Source of the DNA: Dipylidium caninum
Taxonomy: Eukaryota > Platyhelminthes > Cestoda > Cyclophyllidea > Dipylidiidae
DNA length: 64,000 nt
NCBI GenBank assembly: GCA_017562135.1
Contig: QEYB01001296.1
Location: 372,001-436,000 of the forward strand
Reading direction: 5' to 3'
Both the position numbers and the translations under genes were made by a program. The notes beneath the pieces are model-generated. The model worked only from the letters and a program-made list of their open reading frames with translations. It was not told where the DNA came from and searched no databases. Positions 49,301-61,089 of the stretch are shown one piece after another (the first letter of the stretch is position 1; each line of letters starts with the position of its first letter).

Positions 49301-50380
49301 AGTGGGCCTTAACAACAACCAGCTTGCACGTAGGGCGAGATTAAAGTGTCGCCGGTCAACCGAATGAGTTGATGTGATTTCGTTAAATTAGAAGGGCTAG
49401 TCTAGTTCAACACGACTTACCAAGGCCAAGGCAGGAAACTTTCAGTCCTGTATTGCCGAGTTTTCTGAAATCAAACAGCGTTTGGGCACTTGATGCGCAT
49501 GTCATGATGTCAACTATTTGTAAAATCTGGCATTTTCTTTGATTTGCAAGCGTAACTTTCTATGAATGCCCCAAAATCCTAGTAGCTTTTACGTCTCTCC
49601 TCTACCACACAAGTCTAGTCTATATTGACGAATGCCGCACAGAGGCTTGGGAGAAAATACAATGAAGAAGACTTACAGCCGACATAAGGGACGCTCCACC
49701 TCGGTTTCGCCCAGTGAGCAGTCCACTACCGTCCTAGCTCTAGTGAATTCTCTCCACTTTTCGTCTTTGAATGCCCGCGGTGCATGGTTTAGAAGCGAGT
49801 TTACAAAACAAGGGACACTTTGGCAAGGAGCTCATGGGTACAGCTTTATGAAAGGGTGATAGAGCTAACTGGGGCAGGGCAGTACTCACTCCCCGCTCCC
49901 CCTGAATTGCGTGAGGGCAGATTCGTGCGGACTTTCCGGTAACCAAACGCTGCTGCCCGCCGCTGTAGGGGCAGAGCCGAGACGAGGGCGAACTCGTGGG
50001 GGTGTCACGCGTCAGCGTTACCTCCAGCTAAAGGGGTGGCATTTGATTTCGCCCAAATAAAACTGCTTAGCTTCGAACAATGCAGCTGCATTTGTTATCA
50101 AGTCACATCGGCGGAAGCATATTTTCCAACATAGGCAGGCGGGCAGGGCTAATGCTGGGTTGGCTTGATTAACGGCGCGACCAATAAAGGGGATTTTACA
50201 ATTCCATTTAGCCTTCCCTAGGAGGCTACGAGACGCCTTCTGCCTCGAAATTAGGCCTGTAAGTACAGAAGAATAGCGGCAGTAGCACGGGCAACGTCTA
50301 TCGTGCCGTCTTCCTTCTTCGGTTGCCAACCTATGTTCGCCCCATGGAACAGATTGCTTGACAGTCCACGGCAGCGCCAT
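40332..50380 (-). CDS. KCNAB: Voltage-gated K+ channel beta subunit (aldo-keto reductase fold)
   Basis: Cytoplasmic NADPH-binding subunit that docks on Kv alpha channels. Exons: 50380-50331, 49464-49421, 48602-48565, 48240-48161, 48077-48033, 47666-47622, 46307-46264, 45363-45188, 43815-43695, 42120-42026, 41617-41497, 41003-40915, 40418-40332; 1035 nt, 344 residues, in phase. Blocks: KLGNTGLKVSCLGLG, TFGGQISDE, GINFFDTAEYY, GWRRSSYIVCTK, LSRKRIIEG, SLERLQLDYVDIV, YWGTSDWSS, FNLFQREF, LLSGKYEERIPRYSRASLQ, AWCLK, VILGAAT. Catalytic Asp, Tyr (FDTAEYY) and Lys (CTK) are kept, but the Asn of the mammalian FANRPD is Thr here (LITRDP), and IFWGG is replaced by LLRLG. NADPH 2'-phosphate contacts in SGKY and YSRAS are kept. 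Exon 1 (17 residues) is the least certain. Five consecutive-region exons are 38-45 nt. Confidence 0.92.
43567..43590 (+). repeat. CT microsatellite in a K+ channel beta subunit intron
   Basis: Interrupted run of CT dinucleotides in the intron between the exons at 45188 and 43815. Antisense to the gene it reads as GA repeats. Confidence 0.8.
45144..45177 (+). repeat. G-rich tract, possible G-quadruplex
   Basis: At least five runs of three or more G separated by 1-3 bases. It sits about 10 nt downstream of the donor that follows the exon ending at 45188, on the strand opposite the gene. Confidence 0.6.
45872..45926 (+). repeat. C-rich low-complexity tract in an intron
   Basis: Nearly pure C/T with several runs of 4-6 C; G-rich on the transcribed sense of the K+ channel beta subunit gene. 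Possible G-quadruplex in the pre-mRNA. Confidence 0.6.
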
Positions 50381-52197
50381 GATTACAATAAAATGTACCC
50401 AAGGGACGACTTAGTTCAACTGCACCGCTATCAAACGGAAATCGTAAAGATAGCTCAAGGCTTCTCGAGACCCTAAATCAGCTAAAAGGTGGCTTTCGAG
50501 AAACGGAAGAACCTGTGGTGCAAAAAACTGAAGATATGTAAAGAAATATCCCCTGACCGCGAAACAGTTGCCAGCACTGTTATTTTTGGCGCTGGCACAG
50601 TTATTTTCGAAAACTTCCATTGTGATAAAATTGACCACTAACCAACTGGGCAACGGTCTACTTCGGTTGTAGAGTCACAAGTTCTGATTACATCTGTGGC
50701 GCCCTATCTTCAATGCATTCAGAGTCTACAACATACAACTGTATAACTGTTTTGAGCTTTCTTGCTTCCACAAAGAGGCAGTGTGCTACACGACCACTCG
50801 AATTCTCTACCCTAAAATGCTCACTCAACGGGACGTTTGAGCAGAAAGACAAATTGTCGAGTTAAATGCGGTATGCATGCACTGAAAACAAGGTGTCGGC
50901 GAATTACCTGTACTGCATCCCTTTAAGACTAAACCGGCCTGGGCCTGGCGATATCCGGTCCCAAGGGTGTCGTGGTGAGCGGCAGCCCACTGCGAGGACC
51001 AACATTCATATCCGCCAGTAATTATAACGGCGCTGACCAATTGGAAGACGATTGTATTCCAAATCAGCAGCCTGTTCAGTGGTTGGCTAGCGCTTGTGCC
51101 CGAGGATAAATTCGGCAATCCCCCCGGTCCACCTATCAATAAGAGCTGTGGTTCACTCGCCATCTAACGGTGGAAGAGCGATTTCGAAATATACGTCTAC
51201 ACCTGCTCTGTCCCAGGAGCAGTCTGGGGTCAACTTGCACAAAGCCCTTTCGTAAAAAGACCGGGGGATTTACCTTGTCTCCTAGCTTTCTGGTCAATCC
51301 AGCGAAAAATTCCACGTTTGAAATGAGAATGTTGCCCTGTGTCTAGCAAAGGCAGGCGGGGTTAGGTCACTTTCCCAAAATCATCAGTTAGGTCGGTACC
51401 AAAGATCTTCTTATTAAAACAATTAGCCACCGCGTATTATGTAACCGTGCAGGGGCTGAAAGAGGGGCCAACACCGGAGGTAGCTTACTTTCTAGGCTTT
51501 CGAGCTCGAAAGATCCTCTCAATTAGGGGTTGGACGAGACAAATCCGCGAGAATACCATCGCCTAAGGCCGCGTTGTGAAGCATCAGACACCGCTAAGGT
51601 AAGTCAATGCAACAGCGCGTCACGAGAAGCAAAACAAACGCGGGCCTAAAGCACCTCACTCAGCTAAAGCAGTTAGCGGCGAATACCATAATGCTCACCC
51701 AGCGCAGTCAGTGGCCCCAACCACACCGAAGCTCTAGACGGGCGGCAGCCCGAATAGCCAAAGCCAGGTTGTTCATCATAGGCTAGTCGTGGGATGCAGC
51801 TACAAGCAGTTCCACCAATGTTTAAGCGTGGCGAACCATCATGTCGCCTAACCGATTAAGCTCAGCGGATTCCCACTACTGTGCACAACAGTGTTAAAAC
51901 ATTACCCACAAACTGCAATCGCACGTAAATGGCAGCATGCATGAACGGCATTTACCGCCGCCAGTCCGTGACTGGGGCTCCGAAGCTCGTCAATCAGTTA
52001 GAAGACGCACATGGAGAGACGGAGGTGAAAGGCACTTTTGTCGACGCCATTTCGGGAGTCCTAGGAATAACATTCATCCCTTCCCAGAATGGTAAAAATT
52101 CAGTTTAAAGGAAGAATCAGGTGGAGCGGCTAAATTAAACTGCTTCTTCCCAAGAATGAAGTCGATGGTGACTGATGAGGAAAATGAGGGTGTTTTG
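50381..52197. other. Intergenic, 1.8 kb, no gene found
   Basis: Upstream of the K+ channel beta subunit start and downstream of PIGM. Open frames are short and unrecognised. Extra 5' exons or untranslated exons of the channel subunit gene could lie here. Confidence 0.45.
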
Positions 52198-52203
52198 TTT
52201 ATT
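52198..52203 (-). terminator. AATAAA overlapping the PIGM stop codon
   Basis: The last codons read GCA AAA TAA A, so a perfect AATAAA contains the stop. Its use as the cleavage signal is inferred; it would leave almost no 3' UTR. Confidence 0.3.
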
Positions 52204-55200
52204 TTGCAGCCTCAGTAGGTTCGATATAACGTCTTCTGATGATGCCCTCGTGATCCTCTTCACGCATTTCAAAGTGTGGTGAGGCGACTGATTTCAGCAA
52301 TGGCTGCGAACGTTTGAGACGCTTTTCCGAGGGCGGCGAAGAGGAACCACTTGAGAGCCAGCGCATTAGACACTTCAAGATGACGATATTGATGATGAAG
52401 AAGATAGCGGAGGCGACCCAAAGAGCGAGCCATAGACCGCGAACCCATAGACTGCCACCGCTCATCTCGTGGAGGTATGCAACAGCCAACCAACAGGCCT
52501 GACCAACGAACCACAGACCAGCCAACAAGGCAGTACGGCGCAGTCCCACCGTGGTTAGACAGGTGGTGTTCGCCACCCAGTCCAGCATTCCATTTGTGGC
52601 TGCATGAGGCTTCGACGGTGTGTGAATATGCGCCAACGCTGGTGGCAAGAGAACCAACCACCAGAGGAAGTACTGCGATGTACACACCTTAATGAAAAAC
52701 AGAGATCCCATGAAGATCAAGCAGTGTCCCTGCAGTGTCCCTGCAGTACTTCCGAAAAATCCTAAATCAGGCACTTCTCAAATATGCCAGAGATTACGGG
52801 GAAGTACGGGAGGGAAACCTCACCGAACAACTAGTTATGCGTCATTTTAGTTGGTTGGGAGGCAGAGAGGAATATCTTAACCATTTTTAAATAATGATCG
52901 GGAAATATGACTCTAGCATGCGCTGACTTCTTCGAAGCTATTGGCAATCACGCGATTGCAAAACTCCTCACGAAAGTGAAGGAATCGAACATTTAACACG
53001 ATTGATACCTACGAGGGCTAATTGTGTGAAAGCGATTGTCCTCATGTGAAGAGATTTTAATTCAAGTTACACTGAAACACACCGCTACTTCGTGGTCGAC
53101 GACTTCTCCTGAATGTTTGATTCATATTATATCATAGCATCAGACAGGAAGAAAAAGCAATAAACGAAAATGAAACAGGTTTTACAGGGTGGGTAACTAA
53201 CGAAAAAGTACGTAATTATTGAAATAGGGGACTGAGAACAAGGTCCGGACTCTTGTTAGCCATACATCTCGTTATCCGACAGAAGTGACATTAAGGATAA
53301 ATCGGCAGGAGACAGAGAGTTTAGTTAAATGGCGAAAATTAAAATGGCAGAGAGTGATGTCAGAGGAGGACAGGATGTTGCACCGCCTGGCAGACTTCGT
53401 AAGTTTGCATGTACATCGCCATTACGACCTCCGAACGGGAAATGCTGCAACTTGAAAGTGGCTAAACGAGTGGTCATGTCATGTGCAACCAAAAGCGTGC
53501 CGTTATTTGTGAGGTTTTTAGAAGCGCTCATTTTTCCCACGTATAACACCTTCCGTAGGTTTGAAGGCTTAAGGCCACCAGAAAATGTGATTTCCTCAGT
53601 AAGTACACCTCGGGAATGATTACTCTGAAGAAGTGAGGTAAGCGTCCCCGTGGCCGTGAAAAACGAACCTGTTTTGAGATTTGTGGCTACGGGACATGAG
53701 AAACTGGTGCGTCGCATAGACAGTGACCGGCAGACTGTGCAATGATGGTGGGACCTGCAAAATACACTGAATTCAATCAGTGTCTTCGGAATTTCGAAGA
53801 AAACGGGCCTCACTCCCATGGACCTGTGGTGATATAGAAGACAGACCCACGCTCGACTAAGAAATAGCGCGACTTCAAGTAAAAATTGAGTTGTTTTGAT
53901 TGTATAACTCCTCCTCTCAACCATAAAATAACTTAGGATAGTTTGCTGGCGGTCATCGTTTATGATCAAAAGCAAGCTCTGAAGTCCTCGTAGCCTCACT
54001 TAACTCAGCTTTTCAATAGCATCTAATGTTACCCGAAATCTTTTCTACTTGCAAGAACAAGAGGATTTTCATCATGTAACCACATTCAAGTAAGGGCAGC
54101 ATGGTGTTTTTAAAATAAACCATGTACTGACTCGAAAAGCGGATATGAGCTTTTGGATTGTTCCTTAAAATAACACCTGCGACGTGGGGTACGCATGGAA
54201 CATCTTAATGGGATTGAACTTGAAAGCTATTTCACTGTGCATTATTGACAAGGAAGAGCTTCTTAATTAAACGAGGCCATAAGCCCATCAACAGAGCAAG
54301 AATTTAACCAGACTCAGACCTGAGAAACGCATGTTTGTCGAGTGCCCCGGCCAGAAAGCGTAGTAATGGTTAAGATTTGATTCGTCTGCCTAACCACCAT
54401 TAACAACCAAAATGCAAAAAAAGTGTCAACGTATCACTTAGTCGGTACAGAACCGCTCTGATAAACGGAGTTGACAACAACTGCGTGCTGGTATGCTTGC
54501 GAATGAGCGAAGTCGCTGGCTGGACACTGTCAAATAAAGCAGGCCATTGTGCCTGCGCTGATCTCGCCGTCATCCTGGTCCACCATGAACGGCGCCCCAA
54601 AGCACGACAAGTGGCGGGGACTGTGTTGGTCATAAAATAAGTGCCGTATCTGTTGCAATTTTACTAGTTTATTCCCATAATGACTCAAAAAGTTTACTTT
54701 TGGCTCGTAGCCTTTGCCCCAAAGACCTTATACCTTCTCAGGCAGCTTCTCCGTACTAATTGGTTGATCATTCGCACGACAGCGATGCTCATAGCAACCG
54801 GCATCATATTTCCGCCAGTATTGAGCAGCAAAGCTTACCTAATCATCAATACAGCATTCATGTCAGGGAAACGCGCCAGACAAAAATAACCCCAGATGAT
54901 CTAAGAGAGTATGCTGATTCAGTCATGAGTAATCGCTTAATAGAAGGGTCTAGGTCGGAGATAATGGCAGTCTTACCACGGAAATAAGTGCAGTCCCAAG
55001 CTTGGTCATTCAAGAGGGGACAAAGATGAAATGACACATATGCGTGATTAACGACTTCCGTACGATAGAAGACAAAAAATTTAAAAATGGGGAAGAATAG
55101 ACTAACCTTGTTGAAAGTTACGAATCCGAATGTGATGGCGAACCACGCGAAGCTGGGGGTGCGCCTCAGGAGAAAGGAGAGACTGGCAACGAGTAGGACA

Positions 55201-57221
55201 GAGGGCAGCATTATGAGCACTTTAAAGATGGTGTAGAGTTTCTGAAGGGTAGCCGGCCAAAAGAAGGCCTTGAGGAGCCATGTGGGAAAATAGCTGTATG
55301 GGAAAAGACTGGGATCGTAAGCGGTTTCATTCAATGCTAAAGCGCCTTCAAATAGGTAAATGGGATAGAAATGGGGCGCAAAGTTGTGCCAAAGGTCCAT
55401 CCGCATAAAGTGATAGAAGTAGGCATGGTGGAGGAAGGCCCATCCATAGAGGGTGTAACCAACCCAAGTAAGTCCAACGAGGGTGGCGAGTGTAGCGAAA
55501 CCAAAAATCCAATGTCGTCTTGTGGGCAGGAGGCGGATGCGGGTGGAATAGAGTGGGTCACAAAGTTGCAGGTATATCACTGGCGCGTAGATGACGGGGT
55601 AGAGTTTGAGATGGATGCAGAGACCATAGAGCACGCCAGCGAGCAACACCTCGTCACGCAGGAGAGTCCACAGGCACGCGAGCACGCACGTCCCCACCAC
55701 TGACTCGGCATTACCCCGCACCGAAACAGTGGCTGTGACGGGATTGAAAAGCCAAAAGGCGCCAACCAGCCAGGAGATCATCTGGGCACTTTTAGCTTTG
55801 TTCTGAAAAAAAAACAAAATGTTCCACCTTTACGGTTAATCACCTTTAGTCCATTAATTCTCGACTTCCTATGGCTCACACTGGGACGTAACCTCACCTC
55901 CTCGGCCACAACAACACTATGAATAAATCGTATAATAATAATAAACAAGAGACATTTTAATTTATTGGTGAGGCTACACCAGTGCTATCAAGTGTTCGCC
56001 TGAACGCATTCTTCAACTGTTCAAATAGTGTTACCGCAGTATAAACACAATCACACACGAGGAAAGCCTAAAATTTTCAAGAGGTCTTAATGTAATGGTC
56101 AATTCCTTCTCGACAGGATTTTGCCTCGTCTCCCTAGTCCCATTTACGTTACTATGGCTAAAAATAGGCCCTGTCAGAAAAAGGTAATCAGACGTCAAGA
56201 GGTTCATTAGTACGAGCGCGCGTGTGTTCAAGTGTTGCCATCCTACATACGTTTTCTTTCGCCAAGTAAGAGGAGCAGTTGTTCGATTTCGACTAACGCT
56301 GAAAGAAGCAGACACAATGGTTCTGTTGTAAATATTTAAGATGGATACCTCCCCAAGTGTACCTCAATAATACGCGAAGCAGAGGCTATACATGCTTGGT
56401 AGGATGCGATTTTATTTTCTGTCAAATATGGTTTTTTCATCTAGTTCATCAAAAGATTTATTCTTATACAACCAAGCATTCAATCCTGAAAAGGTCCCCC
56501 GTAATTTGCCCGAATTACTACAAGAAATCGGACGGTTTACCGAGACAAACAAAATGTTTTTAGAATGCTCGCCGTCTGGGTGTAAAGTTGGGAGAAACAA
56601 ATCAGAATTTTAACTTTATTTCAGGGCTCGATCAGTTACCCCCAGTGCGTGAATTCCACAGACTTTAAGGCGCGAAGCGTATAATGAACAAGAGGTTTAC
56701 TGATGTCCTATGAATGCATGAAGATAACCTCTTCACACAAATCGAGAATTTGCGGACCTTGCATTGGCGCGGAAGGACAACGGAGGAATAAATGAAGGTC
56801 AACTCACACTATTTATGAGAAGGATTATATTGCATTGAAGGATGGCGCAAAAAATGTCAGCGCCAATGAAGACCACTTTGCCAAAAGCGTATGCAGCCGC
56901 GTGGAACGGCGTCGAGAGGCGAAATTTGGTCACGATTAAGTGGCCAGGACAGAGGAGGAGGGCGATGAGTGGAGAGTAGCGGTAAGTTGGACGAGCCTCA
57001 TAGATATTGCGACCTCTTACTATGGCCTTTGCCGCGTCCGTGAAGACGTCGTAGTCTACATCCGTAAACCGCAGCTGTCCGTCTGGCCATCGAGTCACTT
57101 CCTGCCACACGCTGAATATGAAAAGGCCCAACCGTAGCAGCATAGCATAGCCAAATAGGCGGGTGGGCAAGTGCGCGAGAGAAGCCGTCTTCCTCATTGA
57201 CGCCGCTGTGGACATACTCAT
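52199..57221 (-). CDS. PIGM: GPI mannosyltransferase 1 (PIG-M, GT50 family)
   Basis: ER multipass enzyme that adds the first mannose of the GPI anchor from dolichol-phosphate mannose, working with PIG-X. Exons: 57221-56808, 55802-55107, 52687-52199, giving 532 residues, in phase. The luminal DXD motif is DVD at about 54-56 in RFTDVDYDVFTDAAKA. Other family blocks: YEARPTYRYSPLIALLL, SVRGNAESVV, HLKLYPVIYAPVIYL, GWAFLHHAYFYHFMRMD, HNFAPHFYP and FVTFNKVCTSQYFLWWL, the last rebuilt across the exon 2/3 junction. Many hydrophobic segments agree with a multispan protein. Both introns are long for this window (about 1.0 and 2.4 kb). Two nearby in-frame Met codons at the start leave the exact initiation site slightly open. 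The stop codon lies inside an AATAAA. Confidence 0.95.
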
Positions 57222-58574
57222 AAAGGTTACAAGCAGCTCCTACTTCACAATAATAGTAGCATACTAATTTGAAGTCTGACATTCGACAAGCACGCAAAAT
57301 GGCAAAACCTCTGATAAACGTTGAATTTCCCAATTGAAAACTATAAACAAAATGGATGTCCAGAAATCACTTATAGCCCATTGTAGTGTGGGTGGCAAGC
57401 GTGACAACCTCCTCAAACGTGGGTGGGTCCCAAATGAAAGGAACAGACTACTAAATTATTTTCATATTGGACATAGGTTTCGGAAATAGAGGTAAACCAG
57501 AAATCACTTCAACTGCCAGGACATCATGTTTGTTTCGATGTCTCCAAACTATCGCTCCAATTCTACTCCAAAATTTCCCATGCACTCAACTCATTAAAAC
57601 AAAAAATGGGAAAAATAAGCAATGGGGAGAGCTCCCACCCGACCAAGTGACACCTAGTCATCAATTCATATCACAAATAATAATGGTTGGGCTTAAGGAA
57701 ATGGCACAAGGTCCTTGTCACAGCGGCAAAGTAATTTAACATTGTAACTGAATAAGTTTCAGATAGACAAACTTGTGTTAAAAAAGATAGGATGGTCACC
57801 AGAATTCAAGGAAGCGTGAGGAAACAGTGCAAACTTTCTTGGCCACCCCAGTTAAGAACATTTTTAACGCTTTAATCAAAAGGTAAACACGTAAAAAAAC
57901 CCAAAGGACACAAGCGGGACTAGTGTTAGGAAAGGCGAAAAGCAAACAATTTGAAACAAAGCAAAATCTATTTTAATATATGACGAAAAGGAACAACGGG
58001 AAAGGCGAATAGCACACACTCTATACTAAACAGGTATGCACATCTATGCATACATAGAGGTGTACAAAACATGAAAGAATGTTTTGAATCAGTTATTCAT
58101 AAAAGAGGTTTTGGTTGACTATCCCCTATTTTCAATTCTAAAATACTCAATGATATATCCAGTAAGAGATACACACTAAATCTCTCTAGAATTTACAAGT
58201 TAGTTCATTAAACGGAAGGCATAAAAAATAACCAGAACAATAAACTAAGCTTAACTGGTCGAAAAATGAGTCTTCGAACTTGATAAAAAGCCATATTATG
58301 ACAGAATATAAATAAAAAACTAAGAATCTATTTGAAAGGCAAGAAAACTATTCTTATACAACAGCGATATATTATTTAAAGGTATATACATACGTATATA
58401 CATGCATTCGAAGGACAGTTAAGCTTGCTTTGAGGAATTATTCTTTGCTTCATAAAAAACGTGTTACTGGGATGACAATTTAGAAGAGAAATATATTTAA
58501 CATATTCATTGAATCGTCATTAAGGCAGGATTTTAGAAACGAAGACAAGAAAGGACTTATTGCACGCACAACGG
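57222..58574. other. Intergenic, 1.35 kb, no gene found
   Basis: AT-rich gap between the PTPMT1-like stop and the PIGM start on the same strand. It should contain the PTPMT1-like 3' UTR and PIGM 5' sequences. No domain or repeat recognised. Confidence 0.5.
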
Positions 58575-59228
58575 CTACTGCGTTAACTGACGCCGTTGAC
58601 GCACAATATCGAAGTAGTCCTGAAGACCGCGCCAATGTGTAGAGGAGAAAATGACTTGAGGTCGATGAAATTTGATTTGATCCACCGCCTCCTTCGGTGA
58701 AACATTAAAGGAGGATATGAGGTAGCAAGCCACGACAAACGCCGAGCGCGTTCGCCCAGCCTTACAATGAATGTAAACGCTGCCCCCGGACTTGCAACAT
58801 GAGTTTATGAAGTCCAGACCAGCGTCAACCTGCGATGATGTCAAAGATTTAAAAAGTAATAAAGTTTAATCAATACAAAGAGGCCACAGCAATTAGGGTA
58901 TTGGAGTAAGGGAGATTGCACCCACCTGATCGCTAGTTGGCACACCGACAAAGTCTTCCACAGGGAGTGAGAGATAACTGATACCCCTCTCAGCAGCTTC
59001 ACGAGGACCAAGAACAAAAGATTTGATTTCGAAGGGTTCAACCATGCTAATGACATGGCTGATGTCTTCCTTCAGTCGAACCGAGTCCCATTCAGGGAGA
59101 ATGGGCAAGGCACCCAAAATCAACTTGTCATTAATCCGATCATACCAAGTCCGAGTTCCCAATTTGCAAGCTACTGCCCCGTATGCTAATGAGACATAAA
59201 ATTTGACCTCTTTCAAAAGATATGACAT
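58575..59228 (-). CDS. PTPMT1: PTPMT1-like mitochondrial dual-specificity phosphatase
   Basis: Family role: dephosphorylates phosphatidylglycerophosphate in the mitochondrial inner membrane, a step to cardiolipin. Exons 59228-58926 and 58829-58575 give 185 residues, similar to the family. Recognised features: the N-terminal RINDKLILGALPI block that precedes the catalytic domain, a candidate general-acid Asp in VEDFVGVPTSD, and the P-loop HCKAGRTRS with Cys at about 123 and Arg at about 129. The SPKEAVDQI helix follows. The 96-nt intron is GT-AG in phase 0. The N terminus has basic and hydrophobic residues that could act as a mitochondrial signal. A strong 3' splice site lies 13 nt before the ATG, although mS22 ends only 144 bp upstream; see the operon finding. 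Confidence 0.9.
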
Positions 59229-59240
59229 TATTGAACCTCT

Positions 59241-59256
59241 CCTGAAGAAAAATAAG
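59241..59256 (-). promoter_or_regulatory. Candidate trans-splice acceptor before the PTPMT1-like ATG
   Basis: On the minus strand a U-rich tract ending TTTTTCTTCAG runs into GAGAGG, 13 nt before the ATG. No 5' donor can be fitted sensibly in the short gap after mS22, so a spliced-leader acceptor is the simplest reading. Confidence 0.55.
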
Positions 59257-59336
59257 GCAATGAATCAGACTCCTGACCCCGTCAGCGAACAATCGCATGC
59301 AGAACGACTAGAAAGTAACAAGCCAAATTTTAAGAC

Positions 59337-59342
59337 TTTATT
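59337..59342 (-). terminator. AATAAA polyadenylation signal of mS22
   Basis: On the minus strand, 30 nt after the mS22 stop and about 95 nt before the downstream acceptor. Spacing resembles intercistronic regions of trans-spliced operons. Confidence 0.6.
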
Positions 59343-59372
59343 AAAGAAACGGAATATAAGTGCATAGTCGCG

Positions 59373-61089
59373 TTAACAAGCCTCCAGTTTCACGTCTGCC
59401 ACATCAACATCAACGGATTGATAGCATTGGGCAAGGCTCAAATTAAGCTGGTTTTTCTGTTCCGGTTCAAGGGACCACGTTTCAATAAACATCTATTTGG
59501 GGTTAAAACATTTTTCTCATAGTTCTATCGACATATTAATTTGATTTGACGTATTTAAAGGAAATAAGACTGTATATTTGTGGTTGAATGTTGCTCCATA
59601 TTTATGAATCCATAGCGCACGAATATTTGCCTTAATTATCAGCACGAATAAAAAGAATGTTGCGTCTACTTTTCGAAAATTTAGTGAACAAATTTGAAAC
59701 TGCATATTATAGAAGAAAAAGGGTTTTAGATAGAATGGAATAAATAATGATGCCAATACCACACAGGTCCCTTACTTACAAGTGGTATTTTATCACGAAT
59801 ATGAATGTATAACTTGAAGCAAAACACATACCAGTAGGGATTAATGCACTTGGACTAATAAAGTTTTTGTCTAGCCTCAATAAATTCAATATAAACTGTT
59901 ACTAAACTTCACGTAAAAAAGGGACTCTATTAGAAAACAACATACCTGGGCGACGTCAAGTATTGCTTTATTATTTGGTAAAATATGGTCAGCTTCGGCA
60001 GTACTTGGTGGAACATTTTTACTAAGTGATTTCTTGGCAAAATTTGATCCAGGATGTATGAGAGAGATGAGAACAAGTAGCTTGTATACCGTATGAAGGG
60101 ACTGATTAAAGAGTGCCTCCTGTATGAGACAAGCAGGCTGTTGAAGACGAGAAATTACGTAGAGTACAAAAGGCCCATAATGTCTGGTCGACCGAAGTCT
60201 CGTCACGAGATTCACGTTAAGGTCGTCGCTCTTACTATCTGGGGATTGACAGTTAGTCCAAATTTTCATTGCAGCATCATTATATACCTTGTGGGTGATG
60301 CGAATATAATCAGGACTATCGGGCTCGAATTGGATTAAAGCAAGATCCAACACATATTCATGCAAATTATTTTTGAGTGCTACCTTGAAACAAGGAAAAT
60401 ACGTAATAATCAACAGCAATGATTTCCAAGCACAACACAAAAACTAGTCAAAATCATTTACGTCAAGATTAGCATCCAGAAATAGTGAAGGCTTGCGAAG
60501 CCTTCTTCCTGGTAGTGGGAAGAAAATCTGATTCAGACGATCGCGCTCCGATGCGTCTGCATGCCTCAGCGTTCCGTCAGCCTCACGAATCAATATCAAT
60601 CGGCGCCGACGGCTAGAATCCAAGCCGATGTCTACAAAAGCCAACTTTTGATTGGCCGGAAGAATGCCACACAGCTCAGGATTTCGGGCAATAACTGAGG
60701 TTCGATGATCATCTGGCGGTCTTTCATTCATAACTGGTGGCATTTGTAATTTTTGATAAGTTAGCATCTTCGAATATTGTGAAACCTAGCCCAATGACAT
60801 AATGCAAAAATGCGGTGCTACCGATTGTAGTTCCAAATCCGACAGAAGCTTAATATCATGAATCTTTGCTATTTTGAATTTCGGTTCATGAATGCTGGCT
60901 GGTTGGGATATGGAGACAAGATTGTGTAAAATGTTATGGATGCGGGGATTTAGAAATTGACTCTGCAAATCGTGTTCGACGACTGTGGAGAAATTGTAAA
61001 CTTTGTAGATGTGAAAATAAGAGATAACACTAACCATTCCCCTTGAGGTAGCCAGGAGATTTCAATAGCACCAACATCGCCCGGCGCAT
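59373..61089 (-). CDS. MRPS22: Mitochondrial small-subunit ribosomal protein mS22
   Basis: Animal-specific protein of the 28S mitoribosomal subunit. Exons: 61089-61035, 60982-60822, 60767-60462, 60383-59946, 59492-59373; 1080 nt, 359 residues, against 360 in human, all in phase. Recognised blocks: LQMPPVMNERPP, FVDIGLDSSRRRRLILIREA with GTLR, ERDRLNQIFFP, GRRLRKPSLF, ALIQFEPDSPDYI, ITHKVYNDA, RLRSTRHYGPFVLYV, and a C-terminal exon with FIETWSLEPEQKNQLNLSLA. The short basic N terminus (MRRAMLVLLKS) fits a mitochondrial presequence. The frame stays open far upstream of the chosen Met, but a 3' splice site ends 1 nt before it, so this start is preferred. Confidence 0.93.

Noticed and set aside
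49881..49963. Possible K+ channel beta subunit exon with acceptor cctacag and a GTGAGT donor (reads VTGKSARIC)
   Set aside because: The exon at 49464-49421 gives a far better match (KLGNTGLKVSCLGLG) and the right phase.
52720..52750. Two copies of an 11-bp unit (tgtccctgcag)
   Set aside because: Only two copies, in an intron; too little to call a repeat element.
53325..53999. Long open frame (224 codons, minus) inside PIGM intron 2, with an open plus-strand frame over part of it
   Set aside because: No domain recognised and no splice signals that join it to PIGM in phase; the PIGM exons already join correctly without it.
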